Part shown: in pieces, positions 28,614-37,121 of the stretch
How positions within the stretch are numbered: position 1 is the stretch's first letter
Layout: each line of letters starts with the position of its first letter
Origin: Citrobacter amalonaticus
GTDB taxonomy: Bacteria > Pseudomonadota > Gammaproteobacteria > Enterobacterales > Enterobacteriaceae
DNA: 64,000 nt
Reading direction: 5' to 3'
Assembly (NCBI RefSeq): GCF_018252635.1
Contig: NZ_JAGTXM010000006.1
Coordinates: forward strand, 310,001 to 374,000
Notes under the pieces: model-generated
Told to the model about the DNA's origin: nothing
Database searches by the model: none
What the model saw: the letters and a program-made list of their open reading frames with translations, nothing else
Made by a program: the position numbers and the translations under genes

Positions 28614-28708
28614 CGCCTCATAAACAGTTTTCTGGCTTTAATTCCTCTGATTAAGGCAGGGTTCTTTATTCCCCCACAACCCGGTCAATGATCATCGTTT
28701 ATGAGGCG
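28614..28708. terminator. Nested inverted repeats between the dehydrogenase and RpiR genes
   Basis: CGCCTCATAAAC (28614-28625) and GTTTATGAGGCG (28697-28708) are a perfect 12-base inverted repeat. They enclose a second stem, GCTTTAAT with ATTAAGGC around TCCTCTG. The right arm lies in the 3' end of the convergent regulator gene and is followed on the plus strand by CTTTTTCTTT, so it can act as a long-loop terminator for the PTS operon. Confidence 0.5.
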
Positions 28709-29447
28709 CTTTTTCTTTATTCATATTAAGATAGCAATATTGCAGTGCGTGGAAAAAAAGCGTGTGTAATGACATTTTCAGCGCGGCGAAACTGAGGGGG
28801 CTGACGCTGGACTGAGGCGTATATAAGGTGACATCGGCAAGCGTCGCGCCGCTCTGATGGCAGGCGACAGCCAGTGAGGCGGCTTCATGCTCACGAATCA
28901 AGGTAATCAATTGATTATCCGGCTCATCTTTTAGTCCAGGAAGCAGGATAACGGAATCACAATCCGTCAGGGTGTTTGTCAGCAATGAATGGGCATTCTG
29001 GTACTCCACGGGAATGCAGACTTTGCCAATATCACTATAATCCTGAATGATATTGCTGAGTAATGAGCTCAGTTCTCGCGGATGACAGAAATAGAGGTTA
29101 CGGCTGGAATTAATAATTTCAAAGAAAGTATTAAGGGCCGCAGGGTTATTATTATTAATAAACTCGCCAAGAATAACATTGTTTTTCGTTGCCTGGGACG
29201 GAAGCAGTGCTTCAGGTTCGCTACGCAGACACTTAATTAAATCATATTTAAATGAAGTAAAGCCGGTATAACCGAGAGATTGCGCAAAGCGAACGATGGA
29301 GGGTTGACTGGTTTGCGTCTTTTTTGAAATTGCCGTCGACGTCAGTTTTTCCGCGCCCGATAATGTAGCCAGAATGTAACGGCTAATTGTTTGTTCCGCG
29401 TGCGTACCTGTTTTTACCAGTAACTGAAGTTGTTCGATAATGTTCAT
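28692..29447 (-). CDS. RpiR/MurR-family transcriptional regulator
   Basis: A 251-residue regulator. An N-terminal HTH_6 domain (about residues 1-75) has the recognition segment TSQPSIVRFAQSLGYTGFTSF. The C-terminal part is a SIS-like sugar-phosphate-binding domain (about 105-240), rather diverged, with no clear isomerase residues. Family members bind phosphosugars and control nearby sugar genes, so it is the likely regulator of the adjacent PTS-dehydrogenase operon, with which it is convergent. No operator could be identified with certainty. Confidence 0.88.
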   Translation of the reverse strand: MNIIEQLQLLVKTGTHAEQTISRYILATLSGAEKLTSTAISKKTQTSQPSIVRFAQSLGYTGFTSFKYDLIKCLRSEPEALLPSQATKNNVILGEFINNNNPAALNTFFEIINSSRNLYFCHPRELSSLLSNIIQDYSDIGKVCIPVEYQNAHSLLTNTLTDCDSVILLPGLKDEPDNQLITLIREHEAASLAVACHQSGATLADVTLYTPQSSVSPLSFAALKMSLHTLFFHALQYCYLNMNKEKAPHKR

Positions 29448-29484
29448 TGAGGTCCCTCGGTTTTGTTTATTATGACAGATACAC

Positions 29485-29640
29485 TTTATCCTTCAAGCAG
29501 CCTCTGTGTTGGCTGCGGAACGACTTGGTTCATCCGTGAGCTTCACCCAGACGGCCCGTCACTTTGCGACAAGCAAATCGGCACCTGACTGATTTGTCAG
29601 AATCCCCAGCCACATCGTTATCTCTGCGTCTGGGGATGAC
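29485..29640. repeat. Hairpin-rich intergenic segment, possible enterobacterial repeat remnant
   Basis: Three perfect stems follow one another: GCAGCC/GGCTGC (29497-29516), CTGAC/GTCAG (29585-29600) and ATCCCCAG/CTGGGGAT (29602-29637). The left part (CCTTCAAGCAGCCTC...TTGGCTGCG) resembles an intergenic repeat I recall from Enterobacter/Klebsiella/Citrobacter genomes. No coding potential is evident. Confidence 0.4.
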
Positions 29641-29696
29641 AGAAGAGGCGTCCATGCCATCTGAAGGATTTTGTGTACAACCACGAACCCGAGGGG

Positions 29697-30881
29697 TTAA
29701 TTCATCCTTTCCACAATCATCGCAATACCCTGACCGCCACCGATGCACAGCGTCGCCAGGCCCAGCGTTTTGTCACGTGCGCGAAGCGCATGCAGCAACG
29801 TCACAAGAATCCGCGCGCCACTGGCACCGATCGGATGCCCAAGCGCAATCGCGCCGCCGTTCACGTTCACCTTTTGTGGGTCGAAGCCCAGCGTTTTACC
29901 GACGGCGAGGAACTGCGCGGCAAAGGCCTCATTGGCTTCAATCAGATCGATATCGGAAAGCTGCAATCCGCATTGTTGCAGTGCTTTTTGCGTGGCAGGT
30001 ACCGGCCCCATCCCCATCAGCGCGGGTGCGACGCCGCCGCTGGCGTATGCCTTAATTCTGGCCAGCGGTTTCAGGCCCGCCGACAGTGCGGCGGATTCTT
30101 CCATGACCACCAGCGCCGCCGCGCCGTCGTTGATCCCTGAGGCGTTACCGGCGGTGACGGTACCGGCCTTATCAAAAGCCGGACGTAGTGCGGCAAGACC
30201 TTCTGCCGTTGAGTCAGCTTTGGGGAACTCGTCGCGATCAAAGACGATGGTTTTTTTACGCGACGTGACGCTGACCGGCACAATTTCTGCCTGGAAGGCG
30301 CCAGAATGAATGGCGGCTACCGCTTTTTGCTGGGAGAGCAGCGCCAGCTCATCTTGCATTTCGCGGCTGATACCGTATTCGCGGGCGACGTTTTCAGCGG
30401 TGATCCCCATATGATAGCCATGAGTGGCACAGAGCAGACCATCGCGCAGAATCACATCCGACAACTGGCCGTCGCCGAGGCGATAACCCCAGCGGGCTTT
30501 CGCATCCAGCAAATAGGGGGCCAGACTCATGTTTTCCATGCCGCCAGCGATCAGCGCCTGTGCTTGTCCCGCCTGGATCGCCTGGGCCGCCAGCGCGACG
30601 CTTTTAAGCCCAGAACCGCAAACTTTGTTAACAGTAAAACCGCAGACGGTTTCGCTAAGTCCGCTTTTTAGCAACGCCTGGCGCGCCGGGTTTTGTCCCA
30701 GACCGGCCTGTAGCACGTTGCCCATGATCACTTCATCTACGCGCTGCGGATCGAGTTGTGCGCGTTCCAGCGCGGCGTTAATCACGATCGCGCCAAGATC
30801 GATGGCGCTGGTTGTTGCCAGCGCACCGTTGAAGCTGCCGATGGCGGTACGTGCCGCGCTGACGATGACACAATTTTTCAT
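29697..30881 (-). CDS. atoB: AtoB, acetyl-CoA acetyltransferase (thiolase)
   Basis: A 394-residue biosynthetic-type thiolase that in this operon cleaves acetoacetyl-CoA to two acetyl-CoA. The nucleophile Cys88 is in [10 protein letters not shown]. The C-terminal [19 protein letters not shown] and CIGGGQG motifs supply the other active-site residues. Last gene of atoDAEB, 30 bases after atoE. Confidence 0.96.
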   Translation of the reverse strand: MKNCVIVSAARTAIGSFNGALATTSAIDLGAIVINAALERAQLDPQRVDEVIMGNVLQAGLGQNPARQALLKSGLSETVCGFTVNKVCGSGLKSVALAAQAIQAGQAQALIAGGMENMSLAPYLLDAKARWGYRLGDGQLSDVILRDGLLCATHGYHMGITAENVAREYGISREMQDELALLSQQKAVAAIHSGAFQAEIVPVSVTSRKKTIVFDRDEFPKADSTAEGLAALRPAFDKAGTVTAGNASGINDGAAALVVMEESAALSAGLKPLARIKAYASGGVAPALMGMGPVPATQKALQQCGLQLSDIDLIEANEAFAAQFLAVGKTLGFDPQKVNVNGGAIALGHPIGASGARILVTLLHALRARDKTLGLATLCIGGGQGIAMIVERMN

Positions 30882-30911
30882 CTTCTGTTCCTTAAAAGTG
30901 AGTGGCTGCCG

Positions 30912-32234
30912 TCAGAAAAAGGTCAGGCCGACAACAAAAATGACGCCGGAGAAAAGCAGGGCGGTGATGCAATACCCCATAATGTCGCGAACCCCCAGCC
31001 CGGCGATGGCCAGTGCGGGAAGCGCCCAGAAGGGTTGCGCCATGTTCATCCACTGCTCGCCGTAGGCGATTGCCATGACGGACTTACCGAGATCGGCCCC
31101 TAACGCCTGTGCGGCTGGCATCACGAACGGCCCCTGAATAACCCAGTGACCGCCGCCTGATGGCACGGCAAAGTTGATGAGCGCGGAGCTGAAGAAGGTC
31201 ATGACCGGGAAGGTGTCTTTATTGGCGACGTTGATGAAGAATTCGGTGATCAAACCGCCGAGGCCGGAGTGTTCCATCATTAACTGGATCCCGGCATAGA
31301 ACGGGAACTGCACCAGGATCCCGGCGGTGCTGCGTGCCGCGGCGCTAATGGCACGCATATAGGCCATTGGCGTTTTGTGCAGCAGCAGACCGGCAATCAT
31401 GAACATCAGGTTGACGGTGTTGATGGTGATATTGAACCCTTTCTCGGCGAAGTAGATCCCGAGATAAGCGATGCCTAACGCCCCAATGATCAGCGCAAGG
31501 ATACGACTCTCTTCCAGTTTCTCTGACGGAGGCGCATCTGCCGGCAAGGTCTTCTGGAAATCAGGTTCTTCCATCAGCAGTTTTGGATCAACGCTGACAA
31601 CATCTGACGGTTTTGGCGTCATCATGCGGGTGATAAACGGCATGACCACAATCAATCCGACGGTGATGAAAATGTTGAAACCAGTGAACAGGGTATCGCT
31701 GACCGGAATCAAGCCCGCAATATGTTCAACCGGGTTGCCCGGCGTTGCCGCCAGCAAAGGCATTGAGCCTGAGAAGCCGCCACCCCAGGTCAGAAAACCG
31801 ATATAGGCGCAGGCAATCAGTAGTGGATAATCGGATCCCGGCACGCGACGGGCAACTTCACGGGCAAACATCGCTCCAACCACCAGACCGAAGCCCCAGT
31901 TGATAACGCAGGCGACGGAGCCAAAGAAGGTCACCAGCATTACGCCCTGTGCGGGCGTTTTAGCGGCAGATGCGGCGGTGCGCAGCAGGTTTTTCACCGG
32001 GCCAGAACTGGCCAGCGCGTGGCCTGTCACGATGATCAACGCCATCTGCATCCCGAAGGCCAGCAGGTTCCAGAAGCCGTCCCCCCAGAAACGCACCATA
32101 CTGATCGGCGTTTGCGGTGTTAACCATAGCGCGATGCCGAACGTCAGCAGCGTCAGCAGCATGGCGAAAATCAGGGGGTCGGGCAGCCAGCGGCTGACGA
32201 AGCGCGTCATGAAACGCGAGATACGGCCAATCAT
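30912..32234 (-). CDS. atoE: AtoE, short-chain fatty acid transporter
   Basis: A 440-residue, strongly hydrophobic AtoE-family permease with about ten membrane segments. FAVPSGGGHWVIQGPFVMPA is the conserved family motif. It imports acetoacetate, butyrate and similar acids. The start overlaps the atoA stop by 4 bases (ATGA). Confidence 0.95.
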   Translation of the reverse strand: MIGRISRFMTRFVSRWLPDPLIFAMLLTLLTFGIALWLTPQTPISMVRFWGDGFWNLLAFGMQMALIIVTGHALASSGPVKNLLRTAASAAKTPAQGVMLVTFFGSVACVINWGFGLVVGAMFAREVARRVPGSDYPLLIACAYIGFLTWGGGFSGSMPLLAATPGNPVEHIAGLIPVSDTLFTGFNIFITVGLIVVMPFITRMMTPKPSDVVSVDPKLLMEEPDFQKTLPADAPPSEKLEESRILALIIGALGIAYLGIYFAEKGFNITINTVNLMFMIAGLLLHKTPMAYMRAISAAARSTAGILVQFPFYAGIQLMMEHSGLGGLITEFFINVANKDTFPVMTFFSSALINFAVPSGGGHWVIQGPFVMPAAQALGADLGKSVMAIAYGEQWMNMAQPFWALPALAIAGLGVRDIMGYCITALLFSGVIFVVGLTFF

Positions 32235-32881
32235 GCATCACCTCGCTGAACGACCAGATCGGCGGCAACGTCAAACTGTGCTTCAGTTTTCGCACGCAGG
32301 GTAGCAAGGTCGCATCCGTCGACGATTTCCGTCAGCCACATCTTGCCGTCGATAAAGCGGAATACTGCGAGTTCAGTGACCAGCACATGCACAGCGTGTT
32401 GGGCCGTCAGCGGCATGGTGCAGTGGCGGAGGATTTTCGCCGAGCCATCTTTCGCGCAGTGCTCCATCGCGATAATGACTTTGCGCGCGCCGGTTACCAG
32501 ATCCATCGCGCCACCCATACCGGGTACCATTTTGCCGGGCACAACCCAGTTCGCCAGGTTAGCCTGTTCATCAACCTGTAATCCACCCAGCACGCAGGCG
32601 TCCACATGACCGCCACGGATCAACGCGAATGACATCGCGCTGTCGAACATCGCGGCACCCGGCAAAATCCCGCAGGGTTGGCCTCCGGCGTTCACCAGAT
32701 CGGGATGTGCGGTCGTGACCGGACCCAGTCCGAGAAATCCGTTTTCTGATTGCAGGGTGATATGAATATCATCCGGAAGATAATTGGCGACCATCGTCGG
32801 CAGGCCAATACCTAAGTTCACGATGTCACCATCGTGAAGTTCTTGCGCCACGCGGCGCGCAATACGTTGTTTCGCGTCCAT
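32231..32881 (-). CDS. atoA: AtoA, acetyl-CoA:acetoacetyl-CoA transferase beta subunit
   Basis: A 216-residue CoA-transferase family I beta subunit. The catalytic glutamate is Glu46 in the signature LQSENGFLGLGP. GIGLPTMVANYL near residues 24-35 is the CoA-site loop. It pairs with AtoD to activate acetoacetate. It overlaps the atoD stop by one base. Confidence 0.96.
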   Translation of the reverse strand: MDAKQRIARRVAQELHDGDIVNLGIGLPTMVANYLPDDIHITLQSENGFLGLGPVTTAHPDLVNAGGQPCGILPGAAMFDSAMSFALIRGGHVDACVLGGLQVDEQANLANWVVPGKMVPGMGGAMDLVTGARKVIIAMEHCAKDGSAKILRHCTMPLTAQHAVHVLVTELAVFRFIDGKMWLTEIVDGCDLATLRAKTEAQFDVAADLVVQRGDA

Positions 32882-33543
32882 TATTTGCTCTCCTGTGGAA
32901 TGACGATATGGTCGATAACAGCACCGGGTGTAACGATCTGATCGGGCAGCAGATCGCCTGTCTCAACGAGTTCGTCAGGTTCCACCAGGCTGATATCGGC
33001 GGCGAGGGCAATAAGTGGGTTAAAGTTGCGGGCGCTAAGTTGATAGGTCAGGTTACCGAGAGGGTCGGCACGGTGGGCGCGGATGAGCGCCAGATCGGCA
33101 CGCAACGGGCGTTCCAGCAGCCAGGTTTTGCCATCAAGCGTCAGGGTTTGCTTGCCATCTTCCACGATGGTGCCGACGCCGGTAGGCGTGAGGAAACCGC
33201 CAAGTCCTGCGCCGCCGCAGCGGATTTGTTCAACCAGCGTACCTTGCGGCACCAGTTGAACTTCCATCTCTTTGGCAATCATTCGACGCCCGGTTTCCGG
33301 GTTGGTGCCGATATGTGACGCAATGACTTTGTTCACCCGGCCATTGACGATCAGTGGGCCGATACCGGTATCGACAAAAGCGGTATCGTTGGCGATCAGT
33401 GTCAGGTCTCTGACGCCGGATTCGAGTAAGGCTTCGACAAGGCGAGGCGGGGTCCCTACCCCCATAAAACCGCCAACCATGATGGTCATGCCGTCACGAA
33501 AGAACCCGGCAGCGTTTTGTAAGGTAATCAGTTTTGTTTTCAT
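32881..33543 (-). CDS. atoD: AtoD, acetyl-CoA:acetoacetyl-CoA transferase alpha subunit
   Basis: A 220-residue CoA-transferase alpha subunit with the family signature [20 protein letters not shown] start it at [10 protein letters not shown] (33543), preceded by AAGGGAAA, rather than at the open upstream codon. First gene of atoDAEB; its upstream region carries a sigma54 promoter and the AtoC palindrome. Confidence 0.96.
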   Translation of the reverse strand: MKTKLITLQNAAGFFRDGMTIMVGGFMGVGTPPRLVEALLESGVRDLTLIANDTAFVDTGIGPLIVNGRVNKVIASHIGTNPETGRRMIAKEMEVQLVPQGTLVEQIRCGGAGLGGFLTPTGVGTIVEDGKQTLTLDGKTWLLERPLRADLALIRAHRADPLGNLTYQLSARNFNPLIALAADISLVEPDELVETGDLLPDQIVTPGAVIDHIVIPQESK

Positions 33544-33587
33544 TATGTTTCCCTTTTGCATACTCCATTTTGGGTACGTAAAGGGAA

Positions 33588-33605
33588 TAGCAAGCGGGAT
33601 GCCAG
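33588..33605 (-). promoter_or_regulatory. Sigma54 promoter of atoDAEB
   Basis: On the minus strand CTGGCATCCCGCTTGCTA gives the -24 (TGGCA) and -12 (TTGC) elements with the correct 5-base gap between TGGCAT and TTGCT. It lies 45 bases before atoD. Confidence 0.85.
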
Positions 33606-33690
33606 AATGGCTAATAGGGGAAATAATTATTTAACTTATTGAATTACTTAAATTATTTATTTTCGTGTTGTGGGCGTAGTCAGCGGGTGT

Positions 33691-33727
33691 TATGCAGAAT
33701 TTTGCGCACTGTGCAAAATTCTGCATA
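33691..33727. promoter_or_regulatory. AtoC upstream activating palindrome
   Basis: A 37-base palindrome centred at 33709. Arms TATGCAGAATTTT (33691-33703) and AAAATTCTGCATA (33715-33727) are perfect, and only one pair mismatches in the inner arm. It lies about 110 bases upstream of the sigma54 promoter, matching the AtoC enhancer site described for E. coli. Confidence 0.85.
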
Positions 33728-33740
33728 GCAGATTCTGGTT

Positions 33741-35126
33741 TTACAATCCTGCCGTGTCGATGCCGTATTCCTGCAGTTTGTACATCAGGGCGCGTCGACT
33801 GATACCTAACATCAGGGCGGCACGGGTGCGGTTTCCTTCATGCTGTTCAAGTACCTCGATAATGATCCGCTTCTCTTCGCGTTTAATCTCTTCTTTCAGA
33901 TTACGTTCACCGGGCTGCGTGGCCTTTAACTCACTACCGCCACTCACCGGCTGGCGGAGCGGGGCGGGCAGATCTTCTGCAAAGATGACGGCGCCCGTAT
34001 TCATCACCACCGCCCGCTCAATGACGTTCGACAACTCCCTGATGTTTCCGGGCCAGGGCCAGGTGGTAAGCATCGACATGGCCGCCGGATCGATCTCAAT
34101 GATGTCACGCTGATTTTCCGAACTGAATTTCTGCAGGAAGTGGTTAGCCAGCAGCGCAATGTCTTCCCGTCGTTCGCGCAGCGGGGGAAGTTGCAGATGA
34201 ATCACATTCAGACGGTAGAACAGGTCTTCACGGAAAGCGCCTTCCTTCACCATCGCATGGAGATCCCGGTTGGTGGCGGCGACGATGCGGATATCCACCT
34301 GAATGGTCTGGTGCCCGCCTACGCGTTCGAACTCTCTTTCCTGCAGGATGCGCAGCAGTTTTGCCTGGAGCACCAGCGGCATTTCGCCAATTTCATCGAG
34401 CAGCAGCGTACCCTGATGGGCACGTTCAAAGAGCCCCTGACGCTGAGTTTGTGCTCCGGTGAAAGCGCCTTTTTCATGACCGAACAACTCGCTTTCCAGC
34501 AGCGACTCCGGTAACGCGGCGCAGTTGATTTTGATAAACGGACCGTTTGCCCGGCGCGAGTTGTAGTGAATGGCACGCGCAATCAACTCTTTACCGGTGC
34601 CGCTTTCGCCACTGATCAAGACGTTGGCCTGCGACAGGGCAATTTTCGCCGTGTCTTTGCAGATATCCATCATCCGTGGGCTGTTGGTCAGGATATGTCC
34701 CCACTGCCAGCTGGTACTCAGTGCCTGATGCAGGCTGCGGATCTCCTGTTTCATCGCCTGCAGTTGCAGGGCGCGTTGGATCAGTAAATTCAGTTCATCG
34801 AGATCGAAAGGTTTGATCACATAATCAAACGCCCCGCTGCGTAACGCTTCGACGGCGGTTTCGACTTCAGCGTAAGCGGTCATCAGGATCACAGGGATGC
34901 GCGGCTGCTGCGTGCGCATGACTTTCAGGGCGTCTATCCCGTTCATTTCCGGCATGCGGATATCCATCAGCACCACATCCGGCGGGGCGTCGGCAAAGCA
35001 CTGTAAGGCTTCCTCACCGTTACTGGCACAGTACGTTTCATGCCCCTGTAGCGAAAAGGCGGTGGTGAGCATACGACGAACGTTATCTTCGTCATCCACA
35101 ATGAGGATACGGTAGCGGGTTTTCAT
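33741..35126 (-). CDS. atoC: AtoC, sigma54-dependent response regulator
   Basis: A 461-residue NtrC-type activator. The receiver domain has phospho-acceptor Asp55 (VVLMDIRMPEMNG). The AAA+ domain has Walker A GESGTGKE and the sigma54-contact loop GAFTGA. A Fis-type HTH is at the C-terminus (TRAALMLGISRRALMYKL). It activates atoDAEB in response to acetoacetate through AtoS. E. coli AtoC is also known as antizyme. It overlaps atoS by 4 bases. Confidence 0.97.
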   Translation of the reverse strand: MKTRYRILIVDDEDNVRRMLTTAFSLQGHETYCASNGEEALQCFADAPPDVVLMDIRMPEMNGIDALKVMRTQQPRIPVILMTAYAEVETAVEALRSGAFDYVIKPFDLDELNLLIQRALQLQAMKQEIRSLHQALSTSWQWGHILTNSPRMMDICKDTAKIALSQANVLISGESGTGKELIARAIHYNSRRANGPFIKINCAALPESLLESELFGHEKGAFTGAQTQRQGLFERAHQGTLLLDEIGEMPLVLQAKLLRILQEREFERVGGHQTIQVDIRIVAATNRDLHAMVKEGAFREDLFYRLNVIHLQLPPLRERREDIALLANHFLQKFSSENQRDIIEIDPAAMSMLTTWPWPGNIRELSNVIERAVVMNTGAVIFAEDLPAPLRQPVSGGSELKATQPGERNLKEEIKREEKRIIIEVLEQHEGNRTRAALMLGISRRALMYKLQEYGIDTAGL

Positions 35127-36949
35127 TCTGACAAGTTTCCCTGCGGGTTAATCGGTAATATAAGGGTAAACGTCGCGCCACAGCCGGGGATGCTGGCGAC
35201 GTGAATATCCCCCTGATGGGCATTGATAATGCGCTGGCTGAGCGCGAGTCCAAGTCCCGTTCCTGAGGCTTTGGTCGTGAAAAAGGGGTCAAAGATCTTT
35301 TTCTGCAGTGCGATATCGATCCCGCAGCCGTTATCTTCAATCATTACGGCTTGTTGCGTCGCGGAGTATTGCCAGGTGCGAATGCGAATTTCGCCGCGTG
35401 CGCTGATGGCCTGTACGGCATTTATCAAAATATTGAGGATCACCTGTTTTAACAGTTCGCGGTCGGCAACGATGGCAGGCAATCCCTTATCCTGTTCAAC
35501 GTTGAACGCGATCCGTGCCTGGACGCCGGAGGTTTGGACCAGAATCAGCGTCTCTTCAATCAGCGAATTAAGCAGCACTTGCTGCCACTGGCTTTGCCGT
35601 GGACGGGAGAAATCCAGCAACTGCTGAATGACTCTGTTAATGGAATCAATTTCTTTCAGTACCACGGACAGATATTCCTGATGTACCGGCAGGCTGGTTT
35701 GCTGACGGATGATCTGCACATAGCCGCGGATGGCGGTAAGTGGATTACGCACCTCATGCGCCACCCCGGCCATCAGTTCACCCAGCGTGGCGAGTCTCTC
35801 GGTTTGCGCCAGACGACGCTGCGTCTCTTTGCGCGCGGTCAGGTCGGAAAAAATCACCAGCGCGCCGATCAGTTCACCGTCAGGGTTATGGATCCGGCTG
35901 GTGGTGACGCTGAGTTCAATGGTGCGGTCACGCGCCGGGAAACTGACTTCCTGCGCAAGATGCTCCGTACCGTGCGCCAGGGTATCGAGAACCGGGCTGG
36001 CAAAATGAGGGTCGGAGAAGAGGGTGGCATAAGGCCGACCAACCAGTTCATTGAGCGTGTAGCCGGTAATCATTTCTGCGGCAGGGTTCATGGTCGTCAC
36101 ATCGCCCTGCCTGTCGATGGCGATCACGCCGTCAGCGGCGTTTTCAATAATCAGGTCGTTAAGGGTTTTGGTTTCACGTAGCGTTTGCGCCAGCGCATTC
36201 ACGCTGCGGCTGATTTGCCCTAGTTCGCCAGGGAGATTGGGAAGCTGCGCCGGCGTTTTGTGTGCCAGCGTTGACAGACCGTCCGTGATGATGTCGATAT
36301 TGGCGCTAAGGCGCCGTGAAAACAGTACGATCAACAGCAGACTACAGAGCAGACCCGCCGCCAGTACCGCAATGATGCGCACGTCCATCCTCCAGGCCTG
36401 ACGCTGGATGTCTTCCGTTAATTCATTCGCCCAGATGTAGCCCAGCACGTCGCCATCCCGGGTGATGGGGATCATTGAGTTGAGAATATCGCCGCGCACC
36501 TGGCGACCGGAAAAAACCACCGGGGCATTGCTGCGCATCACTTCGCGTCCGGGGTGATCGGCAGCAATCGTCACGCCAACGTTATTTTGATACTGCGCGG
36601 AAGGGGCGTAGGTGACAATCGCATCCAGCGCTTTGTTATAGTAGCCCGCGCCAATACCCGGGAATGCCTGAGTGATCCGCTCGGTGATAGGGCCGAGTTC
36701 AGCATTCAGCGCGCGAATACGCTCATCCCTTGGCAGCGTTGTAAAATGGCTAAATCGATCGCCCAGCGCCTGGTCGAGCAGGTGTACGACGGCAGATAAT
36801 TTTTTCTCTTTTTCAGATAAGACTGCTGACCGTCCTTCCGTTTCTACGATATAACCAATCGACAGCGTCGGCACGATGACCATCAGGATCGCCATCAGGA
36901 TCATCTGATTGCGTAAGCGTCGCGGGTATAACCCTCTCAAAAAGCGCAT
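35123..36949 (-). CDS. atoS: AtoS, sensor histidine kinase for acetoacetate
   Basis: A 608-residue membrane sensor kinase. Two membrane helices (about 13-35 and 186-208) flank a periplasmic domain. HAMP, a PAS domain (IENAADGVIAIDRQGDVTTMNPAAE), the HisKA box VAHEVRNPLTAIRGY and a HATPase_c domain (EDNGCGI, GTGLGLAL) follow. It phosphorylates AtoC. It diverges from rcsC over 172 bases. Confidence 0.96.
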   Translation of the reverse strand: MRFLRGLYPRRLRNQMILMAILMVIVPTLSIGYIVETEGRSAVLSEKEKKLSAVVHLLDQALGDRFSHFTTLPRDERIRALNAELGPITERITQAFPGIGAGYYNKALDAIVTYAPSAQYQNNVGVTIAADHPGREVMRSNAPVVFSGRQVRGDILNSMIPITRDGDVLGYIWANELTEDIQRQAWRMDVRIIAVLAAGLLCSLLLIVLFSRRLSANIDIITDGLSTLAHKTPAQLPNLPGELGQISRSVNALAQTLRETKTLNDLIIENAADGVIAIDRQGDVTTMNPAAEMITGYTLNELVGRPYATLFSDPHFASPVLDTLAHGTEHLAQEVSFPARDRTIELSVTTSRIHNPDGELIGALVIFSDLTARKETQRRLAQTERLATLGELMAGVAHEVRNPLTAIRGYVQIIRQQTSLPVHQEYLSVVLKEIDSINRVIQQLLDFSRPRQSQWQQVLLNSLIEETLILVQTSGVQARIAFNVEQDKGLPAIVADRELLKQVILNILINAVQAISARGEIRIRTWQYSATQQAVMIEDNGCGIDIALQKKIFDPFFTTKASGTGLGLALSQRIINAHQGDIHVASIPGCGATFTLILPINPQGNLSE

Positions 36950-37121
36950 GCTGGCATCCCTGTAGCCCTGTACAACAAATAATGATTATCGATGGTTGCG
37001 GCAATGGTTTCTCAGCGGTGTATCATATTCCCGCAAACGCAGGCGCGGGCATTGCGACGCCGCGCATTTACCGCTACCTTAACCACACTCCATTTATCGC
37101 CTGAGGCGGAGCTTCGCCCTT

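Noticed and set aside
29564-30140. Plus-strand frames of 155-163 codons
   Set aside because: Antisense to the atoB 3' end and the hairpin-rich gap; Arg/Pro-rich, no protein family.
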